A stretch of DNA of 64,000 nucleotides from Erigeron canadensis. Taxonomy: Eukaryota; Streptophyta; Magnoliopsida; Asterales; Asteraceae. Positions 41,725 to 52,664 of this stretch are shown one piece after another. The translations under genes and the position numbers were made by a program. Where the stretch lies: assembly GCF_010389155.1 (NCBI RefSeq), contig NC_057762.1, forward strand, positions 39,182,055 through 39,246,054. Direction: 5' to 3'. The notes under the pieces are model-generated. The model worked only from the letters and a program-made list of their open reading frames with translations. It was not told the DNA's origin and ran no database searches. Each line of letters starts with the position of its first letter. Within the stretch, counting starts at the first letter, position 1.

Positions 41725-44700
41725 ATGAAAATAACAACAACATCACTCCTTTATCTTTCTCATCCTCCACTTCCGTCGCCACGTCATCACCACCGCCGTT
41801 CCTCATATTTTCCGTTTCAAATCCGAGCTTCTTCTTCTCCGCCTTCGAAAGTTGTTGTTACCAGAGAACGCGGCAAAAATCACAAGCTCATTACCGCTCT
41901 CGTAAGTTTCTCTTTTACTTTTTTTACTGTTACAACATATGTGTATATATATATATATATTGCTGATAATTTGCTGCCTTTCTGCAATTTCCTTAGTTTT
42001 AAACTGTTAATTATTCAATGAAGAAAGTACTATTACGCTAATAATTATGTATGAATTTTCTCATATATATATATATATACTATTATACTGTATCATTTTT
42101 GTAATGTCTGATGTCTAAGTAGTTTTACTGATATAGAATTACAGCGAGGTTTTTGATAGAATATGTTAAATCTGACACGGTGATATTTTATTATTTTACT
42201 TTATAGAAATCAACAAAATTGTAGTTGTATAGTAACAGTACCAGTATAGATATAAATAGCGGAGTAAATTTTTTAAATTCTAAAAGTGTCACTCCTTTGT
42301 TTTTAACTACTGAATTTAGACACGTAATTAAATTATTTATTAAATTAAATGAATTTAACTACTTAATGTATATTTATTTATTAAATTAAATGAATGAATC
42401 TCGAGGTGTGATGGGCTATGTGCTTTGTTGTATTGGCAGTTTTGGTCCCTTGGCTTGAACTTTAGCACATTATTTGCTCTCATTAGTCTTAGAAGTTAGA
42501 CTAGTGTATCGCATTTTTTTTCTTTGAAGTGTCTATAATACTTCCGTAGGAGAAATTCCGAGAGTGATAATCTGATGATGATCAAGCCTTGTATGCTATA
42601 GATTCGAGTTACTTGAAGCTGAACGAGTGTTTGAATATGTTCCCGGTGATTCAGGTTGTTTCTAGAGCGACGATGGGTAAACCATTTTGGATGGTGTCAA
42701 AAGTGGCTTTCTTATTAAGGTCCTCAAACAAGCACACATAATGAGTAAACATGATACCAGTTAATGTGGAGTCGCTTAATCTATTGATGGAATTGAGGTT
42801 GTAGGCATACGATGGAATGTATATATTTTGGAGTCTGATTTTTTTGGTTTGAGATGAACAATACCGATTTGTCAACTATTTGTTTTGACCGTTTGTGGTA
42901 TAGACGTATAGTGACCAAAATTAGCTCAAGAATCATGACAGGTGGCAATAGTTGTAATTTTGGAAATAGAAGTGCATATATGATATGTGGCACCACTGCC
43001 TACTACCCATCCTTGAAGTTACAAACATAAGAAGCAAGAAACAAATGGAATTAGACCCTTGGCCAGGGTAGTATATGTGATGCATGATTAGAGTGGAGCA
43101 AAACTTTAGTGTATTCTTGCATCATTAGCATGAGGGGGCTGCTGTTAAAATTGTAATCTTAGGGTTTTTATATATTCAATTTGATACAACGAACTCGAAT
43201 CTGAAATAAATGGTGTGTAAGGATCGATGATTATGTTAGCTAATCCTCACAAAAGCTTTGATATCATATGATATGGGGAACTTTACTAGTTATTATACCT
43301 AACCTATGACTTGCCTGTCTTAGTATATATGTCTGCATTTCTATATAGGTTGTCCCAAATATATTTTTCCATTCTAAAAGTAGACAATTAAATTTCAATT
43401 TTACCCTCAACCAATAGATGCAAAAGTAAGTTGTCATTTTCAAGGTAATTGTATTCAAACAATTTTAGGTGTATAATTATTATATCGTCACATTGAAAAG
43501 TAAATAATTATACCTTTCGTAAGCTTTGTGTATTTAGCGTGAACATATAATTGGGGACGAAATGGAGTACAATATATTGATTTTCGCATATAGTTCTTAC
43601 TCCCAATCCATTACAATATATTGATCATCTATACTTTTATACTTTCTTTACATCAATTATCTACACCACTCGATGTCGCCTCTACCACCAACAGTTGTCC
43701 CCCACCACCACACCGTCGCCGCCACGAACACCGTGGCATGGCGCGGGTATCGTGCTAGTTAGTAATTTAGTATATACATCAATATGTGTTCTAATTTAGG
43801 TAACTTGTTTCAATTAGCATAACAGCTTTTAGTAACAACTAAGTAGCCATAATTATTGTACATCTGGTCTTGCGTCTTCTCATAGTACAATTCGAATCAT
43901 GGATATGCACTTTGTGTATTGGCCGTTTCTATGCTTTGACTTAAATTTTGCATTACTTGCTCCCTTTATCCTCGTGTGCTGATCAGTGTGCCACATATTA
44001 AAGCTAGTGTCGAAGGCATTTGTTTCGCAGTTGCATAGTGTAGCTCGTGTATAGAGGTGGTTATAGCTTGCACAATGCTTGGAATATCTGTTGCATTCGA
44101 TACACTTTGTGTATCCTCATGTGTCCTTTGACACACTAAGTTTATTTATTTTGTTTTGTTATTTATTTGTGTGTCTTTTAAGTCCCAAAGGGTCATAAGA
44201 TGTTTATAGATTAGGGTGTTCAAATATTTTTACTTATATATAACATTGTGTTGGAAATACAAAGTTGATGTATTATCTGTCTTTGGGATTGCTTTGTTGG
44301 GTTCACAGTTTCTGTCACTCAGAGTTTCGTTTAGAAGGGTTATTGAACATCTTCCATTTGATACTTTTTTCAGTCCAAAAGATAAACATGGCTTTTTTCG
44401 TCATGAGAATAAACAAGCCAGATTTGTTCTTTCACCGCTTACACCAAAGAAATATCCTTAATCCAAACAATACTTGATGGGACAAAAAATTCATAGCTGT
44501 ACATGAGTAATTAAGTCATATTATGACCACTACACTAATACAATATGTTACAGCTATTGCAACTGGATGTCATACAGTAGTCTATGGTTGCTTTTGTGCT
44601 ATTTTTTTTTCTCTCTTTTTTGTGCAAGAGAAGGTATATTTGTAAACTGAAAAGTGCGATAGAGTCCATGAATTGTATGATTGTCATTTCTCAGACACTT

Positions 44701-47700
44701 GGTTATTAGCTCTTCTGGAGTGTGGCCCGAGTTCATAGCATTATTTTCTCATCACCGGCAAAATATTTTAGTAGTACCACTTGATGTAGAACTTACGGTT
44801 TTATATTTGGCTGAGTGGCTGACTGTAAAAATCGATTACGGAATAAATAGGATGGTCGGAGAGTATTAAGCAGAACCTTGGAATTATTGTCATAGATCAA
44901 TTAATTTATTTACATTGTGTTTTATTCATCTTTATGATAGGCAAATCATGGGATCCACAGTTTGGAGCTTCCTCTAATTCAACATACACAGTTGCCTGAT
45001 CTGGACAAACTTGTTTCTCTATTAAGTGGTAAGCTCTAACTCTTTAGTTTCAGCTTGTTTATCTCATTGGTGATTGTTTCTTTTCTTCTTTTTTTTTGGT
45101 AGCAGCCACTAGTTTTGATTGGATCACCATAACTTCTCCTGAAGCAGCTCTGGTTTTTCTTCAAGCTTGGAAGTAAGTTCTGAAATCGCTTATCAAGAAT
45201 CTCGAGCTGCAATTATTCCCATCCAGTCATTATTTATTTACTTCTTTTGGCTCTTTGATTTCTAAATGCTTTTAACTTTTAAGGTACTGAATTTACATAG
45301 AACCATATCTGTTGCTAATAACTAATAAGATTTATGAGTTCCAATAGCGTTACTCGTTCTTTTTTCATGTCTCCCTATTCTATCCTGGTTTATCTAAATT
45401 ACAATTAAAGAAAATTATGCATGTTTTCTCTATTGTTCATATATGTGCCAGATTGTGTCTTTTTCATTCTGATTGCTTGGTAAGAAAGAGTAAAGCAGTT
45501 ATTTCAACTGAATGACGTGAAAAGTTGTCATCTGAACTCCTTCAGTAAGTTGACCAGTTATTTTTATTTCATTTACAATCTCAGAGAGGCTGGGACTCCA
45601 GCTGTCAAAGTGGCTGTGGTTGGAACTGGTACGGCAAGCATATTTGATGATGTTGCACCTTCATCTAAACAATTAATTGAAGTCGCCTTCACTCCATCGA
45701 AAGGTATCTATACATATATTCCGCTCATTGTCTATACGTGTTTCTCAGTGAGTTAGTGTACATATCTACTAAAAGATGTATTTGACAGTTGTAGAAGAGG
45801 CTGGTTAACTTTGTAATCTTCCTCTGCAGCAACCGGCAAGGTTCTTGCCTCAGAGCTGCCAAAGCAAGGGAATGGAAGATCCACTGTTTTATATCCCGCC
45901 TCTGCAAAAGCTGGCCATGATATAGGTATGTAGCTTGGTTTTCTTTAACTTTTTGGTCCTTCTCTCTCTTATCTATACTCCTATATAAAGATTATCACCC
46001 CTTCCATTTTTAGAAATAGTTACTCAAATGTCACAGAGGAATTTACCAAATTGCCCCTTAATAAAAACCCACTATGGAAAGTGTTTTATAAATTACCAAC
46101 TTTGCCCTTAATTAATTAATTTATACCATAAACCCTTATTTTAATACTTAACACTTTAAACTCTTATCTTCTAAAACTTTTCACTATCACAATTACATCA
46201 ACCTACACCACTTGACACCGCCACCACTACCAACAGTACCATCACCGCCACCACTAGACCGTCTTCTACACCACCGCCGCCGCATTGCGCGGGTACCATG
46301 CTCGTAGGTTTATAAAAAGAATCCACTTTGCTAGTTTGTTTGTTTGGATTTCATCTTTATAAGCTGTTTTTAACATAGTAATATAAATTGCTATATCCAC
46401 ATGGTATATTTATTACAAAAGGATTTGAATAAAATGAATAGAACTTAAACAGAATTGACCTATGCACTTTTGTAATCTTGGGCTTTATTCTAAAAGATTT
46501 TTGGGTAAACATTGATGCAAGTTATTAGGTGTAATTATTAATAGGCGACCTTTGGGGTTATGCAAAAAATTTTCTATTTAGTGTATGCTGGTATCTTGAT
46601 CTTGCAACAACAATATATGAAATGCATGTATTTAGTTTCTTGTATATTGTTCCGACACAGTCTCTTTGCATAACAGCTTTCATTTACCCCTCTTTTTTTA
46701 AAGCTATATATCATGGGTTATTTATTTCAGAGGATGGCCTTACTGAGCGTGGATTTTACATCACAAGACTGAATACATACACGACGGTATATATCTTACT
46801 TTTGGACAGATATATCTTACTTTGGGAGGCCATGATTTCCATATTAATGTCAAAAAAATGGTTGGGATTTTCTGCGAGATCTATCCAAGAAAGATGAATT
46901 TTGCTTAGTTATAATCCAAACAAGGCCTATGCATTCTATATTATAGAAGGCTTATAAGTTGAAGCATTTGGTACATCCGTGTTTTTGCCCTTTTGGAATG
47001 ACAATATATCTTTGATATTTTCATTTCTGGTTATTAGTTGACCCCCCACATTACGATTTTGTCTTTATTGATTCTCTGCAATATTATGCTTTTATATATA
47101 TTTTTACAGTTGTATATATAGATGAGATTTTTAAGAAACCATGGTCAATTTTTTAAGCAACCACAGTCATTTACATATAACTTTATATATATGATGGTGT
47201 ATGATTGTAACTTACACTTCGTATATGTTTGAGCCATCGAGTATAAACTAATCCTTCTACTTATGAAGCTATTGTTTTACTTCTGGATCAGGAACCTGTT
47301 AAAATTGTGGATCAAATTATTCTCGAGCAGGCACTCTCTGCTCCTGTCATTGCAGTTGCATCGCCTTCTGCAATTCGGTAACATACTAGTTTCGTAGTCT
47401 GATGTTAAGTTATTTCATTGGGCACAAAGTGTGTTTCAGATAGTCATATGATGCATCTTATTTGATTTAATTTATACAACTTAAATTGTTACTTGTCTGC
47501 TGTAACAGTGCGTGGGTCAATCTTCTATCTGAACCAGAAAACTGGGCTGGTTCGGTTGCATGTATTGGTGAGACAACTGCTTCAGCTGCAAGAAAGTTGG
47601 GATTGAGAAGTATATACCATCCATCCAGTCCGGGTCTTCAGGGGTAATATTTTCTTTCATATGATATGGGAACTTTACTCATTCTAGTGTGCTGTTATAA

Positions 47701-47808
47701 AATATTTATAGCTTAACTCATTTTTTGGTACATGCATTTGCATTTGACAGATGGGTTGACAGCATCATTGATGCTTTACGTGTCCATAATCAGTTCTTGA
47801 AGGTTTAA
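41725..47808 (+). CDS. HEMD: Uroporphyrinogen-III synthase, plastid-targeted
   Basis: Nine exons: 41725-41901, 44941-45028, 45106-45172, 45585-45703, 45830-45925, 46731-46786, 47292-47377, 47509-47643, 47751-47808; phases close to 293 aa. The enzyme closes hydroxymethylbilane to uroporphyrinogen III with ring D inversion, in the common path to chlorophyll, haem and sirohaem. The first 33 residues or so are Ser/Pro/His-rich and lack acids, as in a chloroplast transit peptide. The mature domain opens [10 protein letters not shown]. Other recognisable blocks are [69 protein letters not shown] and [15 protein letters not shown]. Intron 1 is 3 kb and contains a mini-Helitron; intron 5 holds another. 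Exon 3 has a tandem acceptor (TAGCAG) that could add one Ala. Confidence 0.92.
43628..43759 (+). mobile_element. Mini-Helitron in UROS intron 1
   Basis: It begins TCTATACTTTTATAC and ends GCGCGGGTATCGTGCTAGT, with CACC-rich sequence between. It shares both ends with the 45972 copy. At about 131 bp it is little more than two termini. Confidence 0.55.
45972..46305 (+). mobile_element. Mini-Helitron in UROS intron 5
   Basis: The 5' end TCTATACTCCTATATAAAG follows an A; the 3' end is GCGCGGGTACCATGCTCGT, a one-base variant of CTAGT. It is about 334 bp and non-coding. The TC start, the 3' CT-type end and the lack of TIRs or TSD suggest a Helitron derivative. Confidence 0.6.
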
Positions 47809-49632
47809 GTCCTGGACGGCTTGTTTGTGAGGTACATGTTATTGCCGTTGTACACATCTTTGACCATGTTTTATAGAGATTATGAGAGCGATGCACATTA
47901 AGTGATGACCGCATCACTAGAGGAAAATATGTCCCAGTAGATTTCTAACACCACCATAAATTGTATATAAGTCACAGTAAGGTATGTTATGCTCGTTTTG
48001 CTACTGAGCAGTGATCATGTACCACATTAAGTTATGTTAAGGAGTCATACTTCTTTAATGTATATACATTTCTTGTGTTGTAAATTACCACCTATTTATG
48101 CTCGTTTTGCTCGTGTTTTTGTCTTGTAGTCTTGTACTCAGAAGCCTTGTAAGGAAAACAATGATGAAGGATTGAACTCTTGTTTCTGCACAATCGTGTT
48201 TAATTCCTATTAAGTTTTGTATATTTTTGTACATGTGTCTTTGTGTGTGTGTGTGTGTGTGTGTGTGTATTATTTAGCTAACAAGTTATATATTGTGCAT
48301 CATTTTATCTGGTGAGATATTTTCTGGAATAACTAGAACTTGAATGACCTAATTGCCATTACACGAATTTGAAAATTTGAAAAAATCTACATTACAGATT
48401 TAGATGCCTTCCTTTTGTTGAATTGGTGCTTTCCAAAAAAAATCTTGTAACTGTTGTGCAAATACAGTCAGGTCAGAAGTTATTGCTTAAGGAAGAATCT
48501 GTTGGTGTTCACGTCCTTGTCATAGTTGGAAGATTATTTGGCCATGGCTGGAGGAAGTTTCCTTAGAAGAAATGATCATGAGATCATGGCCAATCCTCTT
48601 TCTAGTTGGTAGCTTGGGACGGTATGGCTAGTTCCTCTTATGCTGGCCAGCACAATTCTTCATAGCCAACTATATATCCTCCAAATTATCACATTGGTAG
48701 CATAATTTTTTTTTTGATTCATTGATGTTTGCTATTATAGCATCTATGATATTCCTTGTCTGACAGTTGGGCAGTATTCAATATGGTAGAGCTGTGGAGG
48801 TTTGAAATGCCGTATTACCTCTTTGTTATTGCTCCACCAGTCTCTTGAGGAAGCTTCAACTTCTTTACAGAGAACCTTGAGGATGTTACGTATCCGTCGA
48901 TGTCTCCTCTGCAAATTTATCATGGATCAATTTTAGGTTTGTTTTCCATGTAAAATATTGCTATAATATACTATTGTTATATATTATTATTGTTATTGTT
49001 ATTATTATACAGAGTAAGATATTTACCAAATACAAAAAAATTGAATTACCAAATTAAGATTAAAAAGATATTTGTCAATTAAAGATAACGCTAAGTATCA
49101 TTTATAAGAAGTCCACAATCCTATTTCATTTATATCATTAGATAGAAGTAGATAGTTTCATTTCAGATAATGACAAAACAAAAGAGTAACATCAGCCTAT
49201 TGTGAAAATGCATGAATGATGCAATTAGGTGAGCTTTCAAAAACAAAATATTGATTAGGTAAGATTTGTAATAACAACTTCAACACCAAATCTAATACTA
49301 AAATTCAATACCTCACTTTTTAAGGATTTGTTTAAAACATCACCTTTCAACTTTTTGTCGTCCTATATAGACTCTGTTTTATTTTATGAGTGAGTGAGAG
49401 AGAGAAAAATGGGAATCTTGTAGTGATATTGGGTTTGATGGAGACTTGTTTGGTGTTTGGCTCAGGCAACAATGGGTCATGTGAATGAAGGAGACAATAG
49501 TCACATGTACCAGATGGAAAACTGTCTTTCTCTTTTTTAAATATGACATATCGCCGCTATAGCTCTGGTCCCAATATCAATTTCTTGGTCCCAGTAGAAT
49601 ACACGTTATTAAATACATGCAGAGGTTAGAAA
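47809..49632. other. UROS 3' flank and UGT upstream region
   Basis: It contains the UROS 3' UTR, a (GT)n microsatellite at about 48242-48269 and the upstream region of the UGT gene. Blocks at 48160-48290 and 49060-49550 recur at 52610-52664 and 55366-55885, so this interval is part of the duplicated unit. A CTATATAG TATA-like box at 49363 is conserved in the second copy. The part 48370-48930 is unassigned. Confidence 0.6.
49363..49370 (+). promoter_or_regulatory. Candidate TATA box of the first UGT gene
   Basis: CTATATAG, preceded by TTGTCGTC, lies 270 nt before the ATG. The duplicated segment keeps it as TCCTATATATAG near 55666, also followed by a GACTCTGTT block. Conservation between copies supports function, but the distance to the ATG is long. 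Confidence 0.4.
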
Positions 49633-51075
49633 ATGAGCTTGGAAGTGAGACACCAGATTGCCATGGACGAAAATAATAGCAGTGTGAAGCAGCTTGACAT
49701 CGCAATGCTTCCATGGCTGGCATTTGGTCACTTGATTCCATTTCTTGAACTAGGAAAGCTTATGGCCGCCAAAGGCCACAAAATTTCCTTCATATCAACT
49801 CCTCGAAACGTTGATCGTCTCCCTCAAATCCCACAAACCTTAACTCCTTACATAAATTTCATCAAAATCAATCTGCCAAAGGTCGAAAACCTTCCAGAGA
49901 ACGCAGAATCTACAAAGGACGTACCCTTTGATGATGTTAAGTACCTCAAAATCGCTTGTGATGGACTCCAAAAACCTGTCTCAGATTTCCTTAAAACCAC
50001 ATCTCCAGATTGGATCATCTCTGATTTCTGTACCTATTGGTTAGGGCAAATAGCAGTGAAACATGGTGTCCGTATTGGTTATTTTAGTGTCTTTCCGGCT
50101 GTAACACTCGGTTTTATGGGTTCCCCGGAGGTTTTAATGTACGGAGACGATGAGCAGCAGAAGATGTTGGAAGACTTCATTAAAAGGCCAAGGTGGGTTT
50201 CTTTCGAATCCGATGTTCGACCAAGCCTGTTTCAGCTTACTAGAATGACATCATTAACTTATAATGTCAAAGATGATAATGAGAAACACGTCGGAGATAT
50301 GTATCGCCTTGGAGCCACCATCCAAGGCAGCGACGTGGTGCTTGTGAGAAGTAGTTTGGGTTTCGAGCCTGACTGGTTGAATCTCCTAAACCAACTTTAC
50401 AAGAAACCCGTGATTCCAGTAGGGCTTTTACCGGCAATAACTACTACAAATAATGACAACGATACTAATTGGCGGGAAGCGAGAGAGTGGTTGGATAAGC
50501 GTGAGAAAGGGTCGGTTGTTTATATCGGTTTTGGTACCGAAACAAAACCAAGTCAATATGAGCTAACACAGCTGGCTTTAGGGTTAGAGCTTAGTGACTT
50601 ACCTTTTTACTGGGTGTTAATTGATCAACGTGGGTCATCTGATGATGAAGTGATCAAGTTGCCACATGGGTTTGAGGATCGGACTCGTGAACGTGGTGTG
50701 GTGTGTACGAGTTGGGCACCACAGTTCAAGATACTGAGTCATGAAGCCGTGGGTGGTTTGTTGATCCACTCGGGTTTGAGTTCGGTCGTGGAAGGGCTTC
50801 AACTAGGTAAACCACTTGTGTTGTTTCCAATGTTGATAGACCAAGGTTTGATTGCAAGTTATTTGGTGGAGAAGAAGATTGCGTGTATGATTTATAGGGA
50901 GGAGGTGGACGGGTCGTTTGAACCAGAATCGGTGGCTGACTCGCTGAGTCTTGTGATGGTTAAACAAGAGGGGAAAATGTATAGAGAGAAAGCTAAAGAG
51001 ATGATGTCTTTGTTTAGTGACAGAGAGATTCAAGACAAGTGTTTGGATGAGCTTATTCATTTTCTGATTAACTAA
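49633..51075 (+). CDS. UDP-glycosyltransferase, UGT91-like
   Basis: Intronless, 480 aa, the usual family 1 GT length. It transfers a sugar from a UDP-sugar to a small acceptor in the cytosol; UGT91 members often add a second sugar to an existing glycoside. Catalytic His33 lies in PWLAFGH; SPDWIISDF likely carries the partner Asp. The PSPG box spans residues 361-404 (WAPQFKILSH to DQ). In it His19, Gly21, Glu27, Asp43 and Gln44 are kept, but the usual HCGWNS is HSGLSS: Cys20 is Ser and Trp22 is Leu. The final Gln often goes with UDP-glucose use. Met11 is an alternative start; in the sister copy only that one is open. Acceptor not predictable. Confidence 0.93.
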   Translation: MSLEVRHQIAMDENNSSVKQLDIAMLPWLAFGHLIPFLELGKLMAAKGHKISFISTPRNVDRLPQIPQTLTPYINFIKINLPKVENLPENAESTKDVPFDDVKYLKIACDGLQKPVSDFLKTTSPDWIISDFCTYWLGQIAVKHGVRIGYFSVFPAVTLGFMGSPEVLMYGDDEQQKMLEDFIKRPRWVSFESDVRPSLFQLTRMTSLTYNVKDDNEKHVGDMYRLGATIQGSDVVLVRSSLGFEPDWLNLLNQLYKKPVIPVGLLPAITTTNNDNDTNWREAREWLDKREKGSVVYIGFGTETKPSQYELTQLALGLELSDLPFYWVLIDQRGSSDDEVIKLPHGFEDRTRERGVVCTSWAPQFKILSHEAVGGLLIHSGLSSVVEGLQLGKPLVLFPMLIDQGLIASYLVEKKIACMIYREEVDGSFEPESVADSLSLVMVKQEGKMYREKAKEMMSLFSDREIQDKCLDELIHFLIN

Positions 51076-51440
51076 TTAATTGTCTTGCTTCTTTGGATAT
51101 CCACGTGGTACAAGAAAGCTGGGTTGCGTTGTAAGTCTTTCTGGGTGTCTAAATCAAAAGGGGTTGGGAAGTGGTTAATTGATATTTTATTCTGTTTTTC
51201 GATGTCAAACGTCAACCGTTCCATTTTATATTGAAGTCTCCAAGCTATATAAATAATACCGTTTGTTTTGTATCATAATATGTAATTTTGATTGTTTTCA
51301 AATAAAAAGTTAAATTATCGAATAAAAAGTTAAATTATCGAATTTACCTGGAATGAATGATTTGGTTTCTTGTTCTGTCACAGTTCCTTATCTGCAACAT
51401 AATAGATCTCCTTTGCCTCTCTTGTCTTATAGTTATTTAC
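51076..51440. other. 3' flank of the first UGT gene
   Basis: Probable 3' UTR. GGTACAAGAAAGCTGGGTTG at 51109 recurs in changed form at 55932, marking the 3' edge of the UGT in the duplicated unit. Confidence 0.55.
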
Positions 51441-51464
51441 CATTGCTAATCTATTTCAGAAGAT

Positions 51465-52280
51465 GGCCTTACTAAGCGTGGATTTTACTTCATAAGATTG
51501 AATACATATACGATGGTATATATCTTATGTTTGGACAGATATTTCTTGCTACTGACAATGTTAGTTTAGTGTAGGCTCATAGAGTTGGGAAGCCATGGTA
51601 TTCACATTAATGTCGAAAATATGAATTCTTTATGTTAGTAAACATTATATATTGCTGTAAGTTATATAAGTTGGGGTTTTCTGCTAGATTTATCCATAGA
51701 AGATACACTTTGCTCTGTTTTAATCAAAACTAGGCGTATGAAGTCTATATTATAGAAGCTTTTTAAGTTGGAGCATCTGGTACATATGTGTTTTTGGAAT
51801 GACAAAATATCTTCATATTTTCATTTCGCTGGTCATAAGTTAACCCCCAGGCCCCAGTATTACGATTTTTTCTATATTGATAATTTGCTATATTATGTTA
51901 CTTTTCTCAAGTTCTAAGATTTATCATATTTATAATTTTTACAGTTGTATACATAGTTGAGATTTTTTAAGCAACCATGGTCGTTCACTCATTTGCATAT
52001 AATTTTTCATACATGATGGTGTATGATTGTAGCTTACATTTGGTATATGTGTGAGCTATCAAGTATAAACTAATCCTTCTATTAATGAACTTATTATCTT
52101 ACCTTGTGTATTAGGAACCTGTTAAAAATGTGGATCAAAAGACTCTCGAGCAGGCACTCTCTGCTTCTGTCTTTGCAGTTGCATCGCCTTCTGCAATTCG
52201 ATAATATACTTGTTTCGTCGTTTGATGTTAAGTTATCTCATTGGGCGGTTAGAAGTTGTGTTTAAGATAGTCATATAATG
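51465..52280 (+). pseudogene. UROS exon 6-7 duplicate fragment
   Basis: It copies UROS exon 6 (GATGGCCTTACTAAGCGTGG at 51463), the following intron and exon 7 (GAACCTGTTAAAAATGTGG at about 52115) with substitutions; the match continues into intron 7. The exon 7 donor is ruined (CG|GTAAC became CGATAAT). No other coding exons accompany it, since exons 8-9 are replaced by a 330-bp unrelated insert. It cannot make UROS. Confidence 0.85.
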
Positions 52281-52282
52281 AA

Positions 52283-52609
52283 GAGTGATTGACATAAATC
52301 GTCCTTGTGGTTTACCCAAACAGTCAGGTTTCGTCCTTTAACTTTCAAAACCTTAGGGATAATCCTTTATAGGAGGATAAGGTTCACATTTCATCCTTTT
52401 CATTAACCGACGTTATCCCATCTCCGTTAAAGACCTCACGTGTAAACCACGTGAGGGTAGTTTTGTATTTAGCCACCCTTTGACTCCCTTTTCTCTCTCT
52501 TTTCTTTTCACTTCTTTGACCCGCATTTCTGAAATTACCCGCTTGGACCCGCAGTCGTTTTTACCCGTTACCCAAACCCGCCCGACCTGCCCATATTGCC
52601 AGGTCTAAA
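52283..52609. repeat. Insert replacing UROS exons 8-9 in the duplicate
   Basis: It starts near TAAATCGTCCTTGTGGTTTA and runs through CACGTGAGGGTAGTTTTG to a pyrimidine-rich end. It has no match in the 47440-48160 interval of the first copy. The wording is typical of a dispersed plant repeat, but no TIR or TSD was found. Confidence 0.45.
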
Positions 52610-52664
52610 TAAAATGATGAAGAATTAAACTAGTGTTTCTGCAAAATCATGTTTAATTCCTGTT

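Noticed and set aside
48370..48930. Possible small gene between UROS and the first UGT
   Set aside because: Stops in all frames and no recognisable motif; it lies in a region of duplicated and repeat-rich DNA.
51104..51128. Sequence resembling a Gateway attB2 site (GTACAAGAAAGCTGGGT)
   Set aside because: A diverged version occurs at 55932 in the paralogous flank, and the host context is native, so vector contamination is unlikely; the match looks like coincidence.
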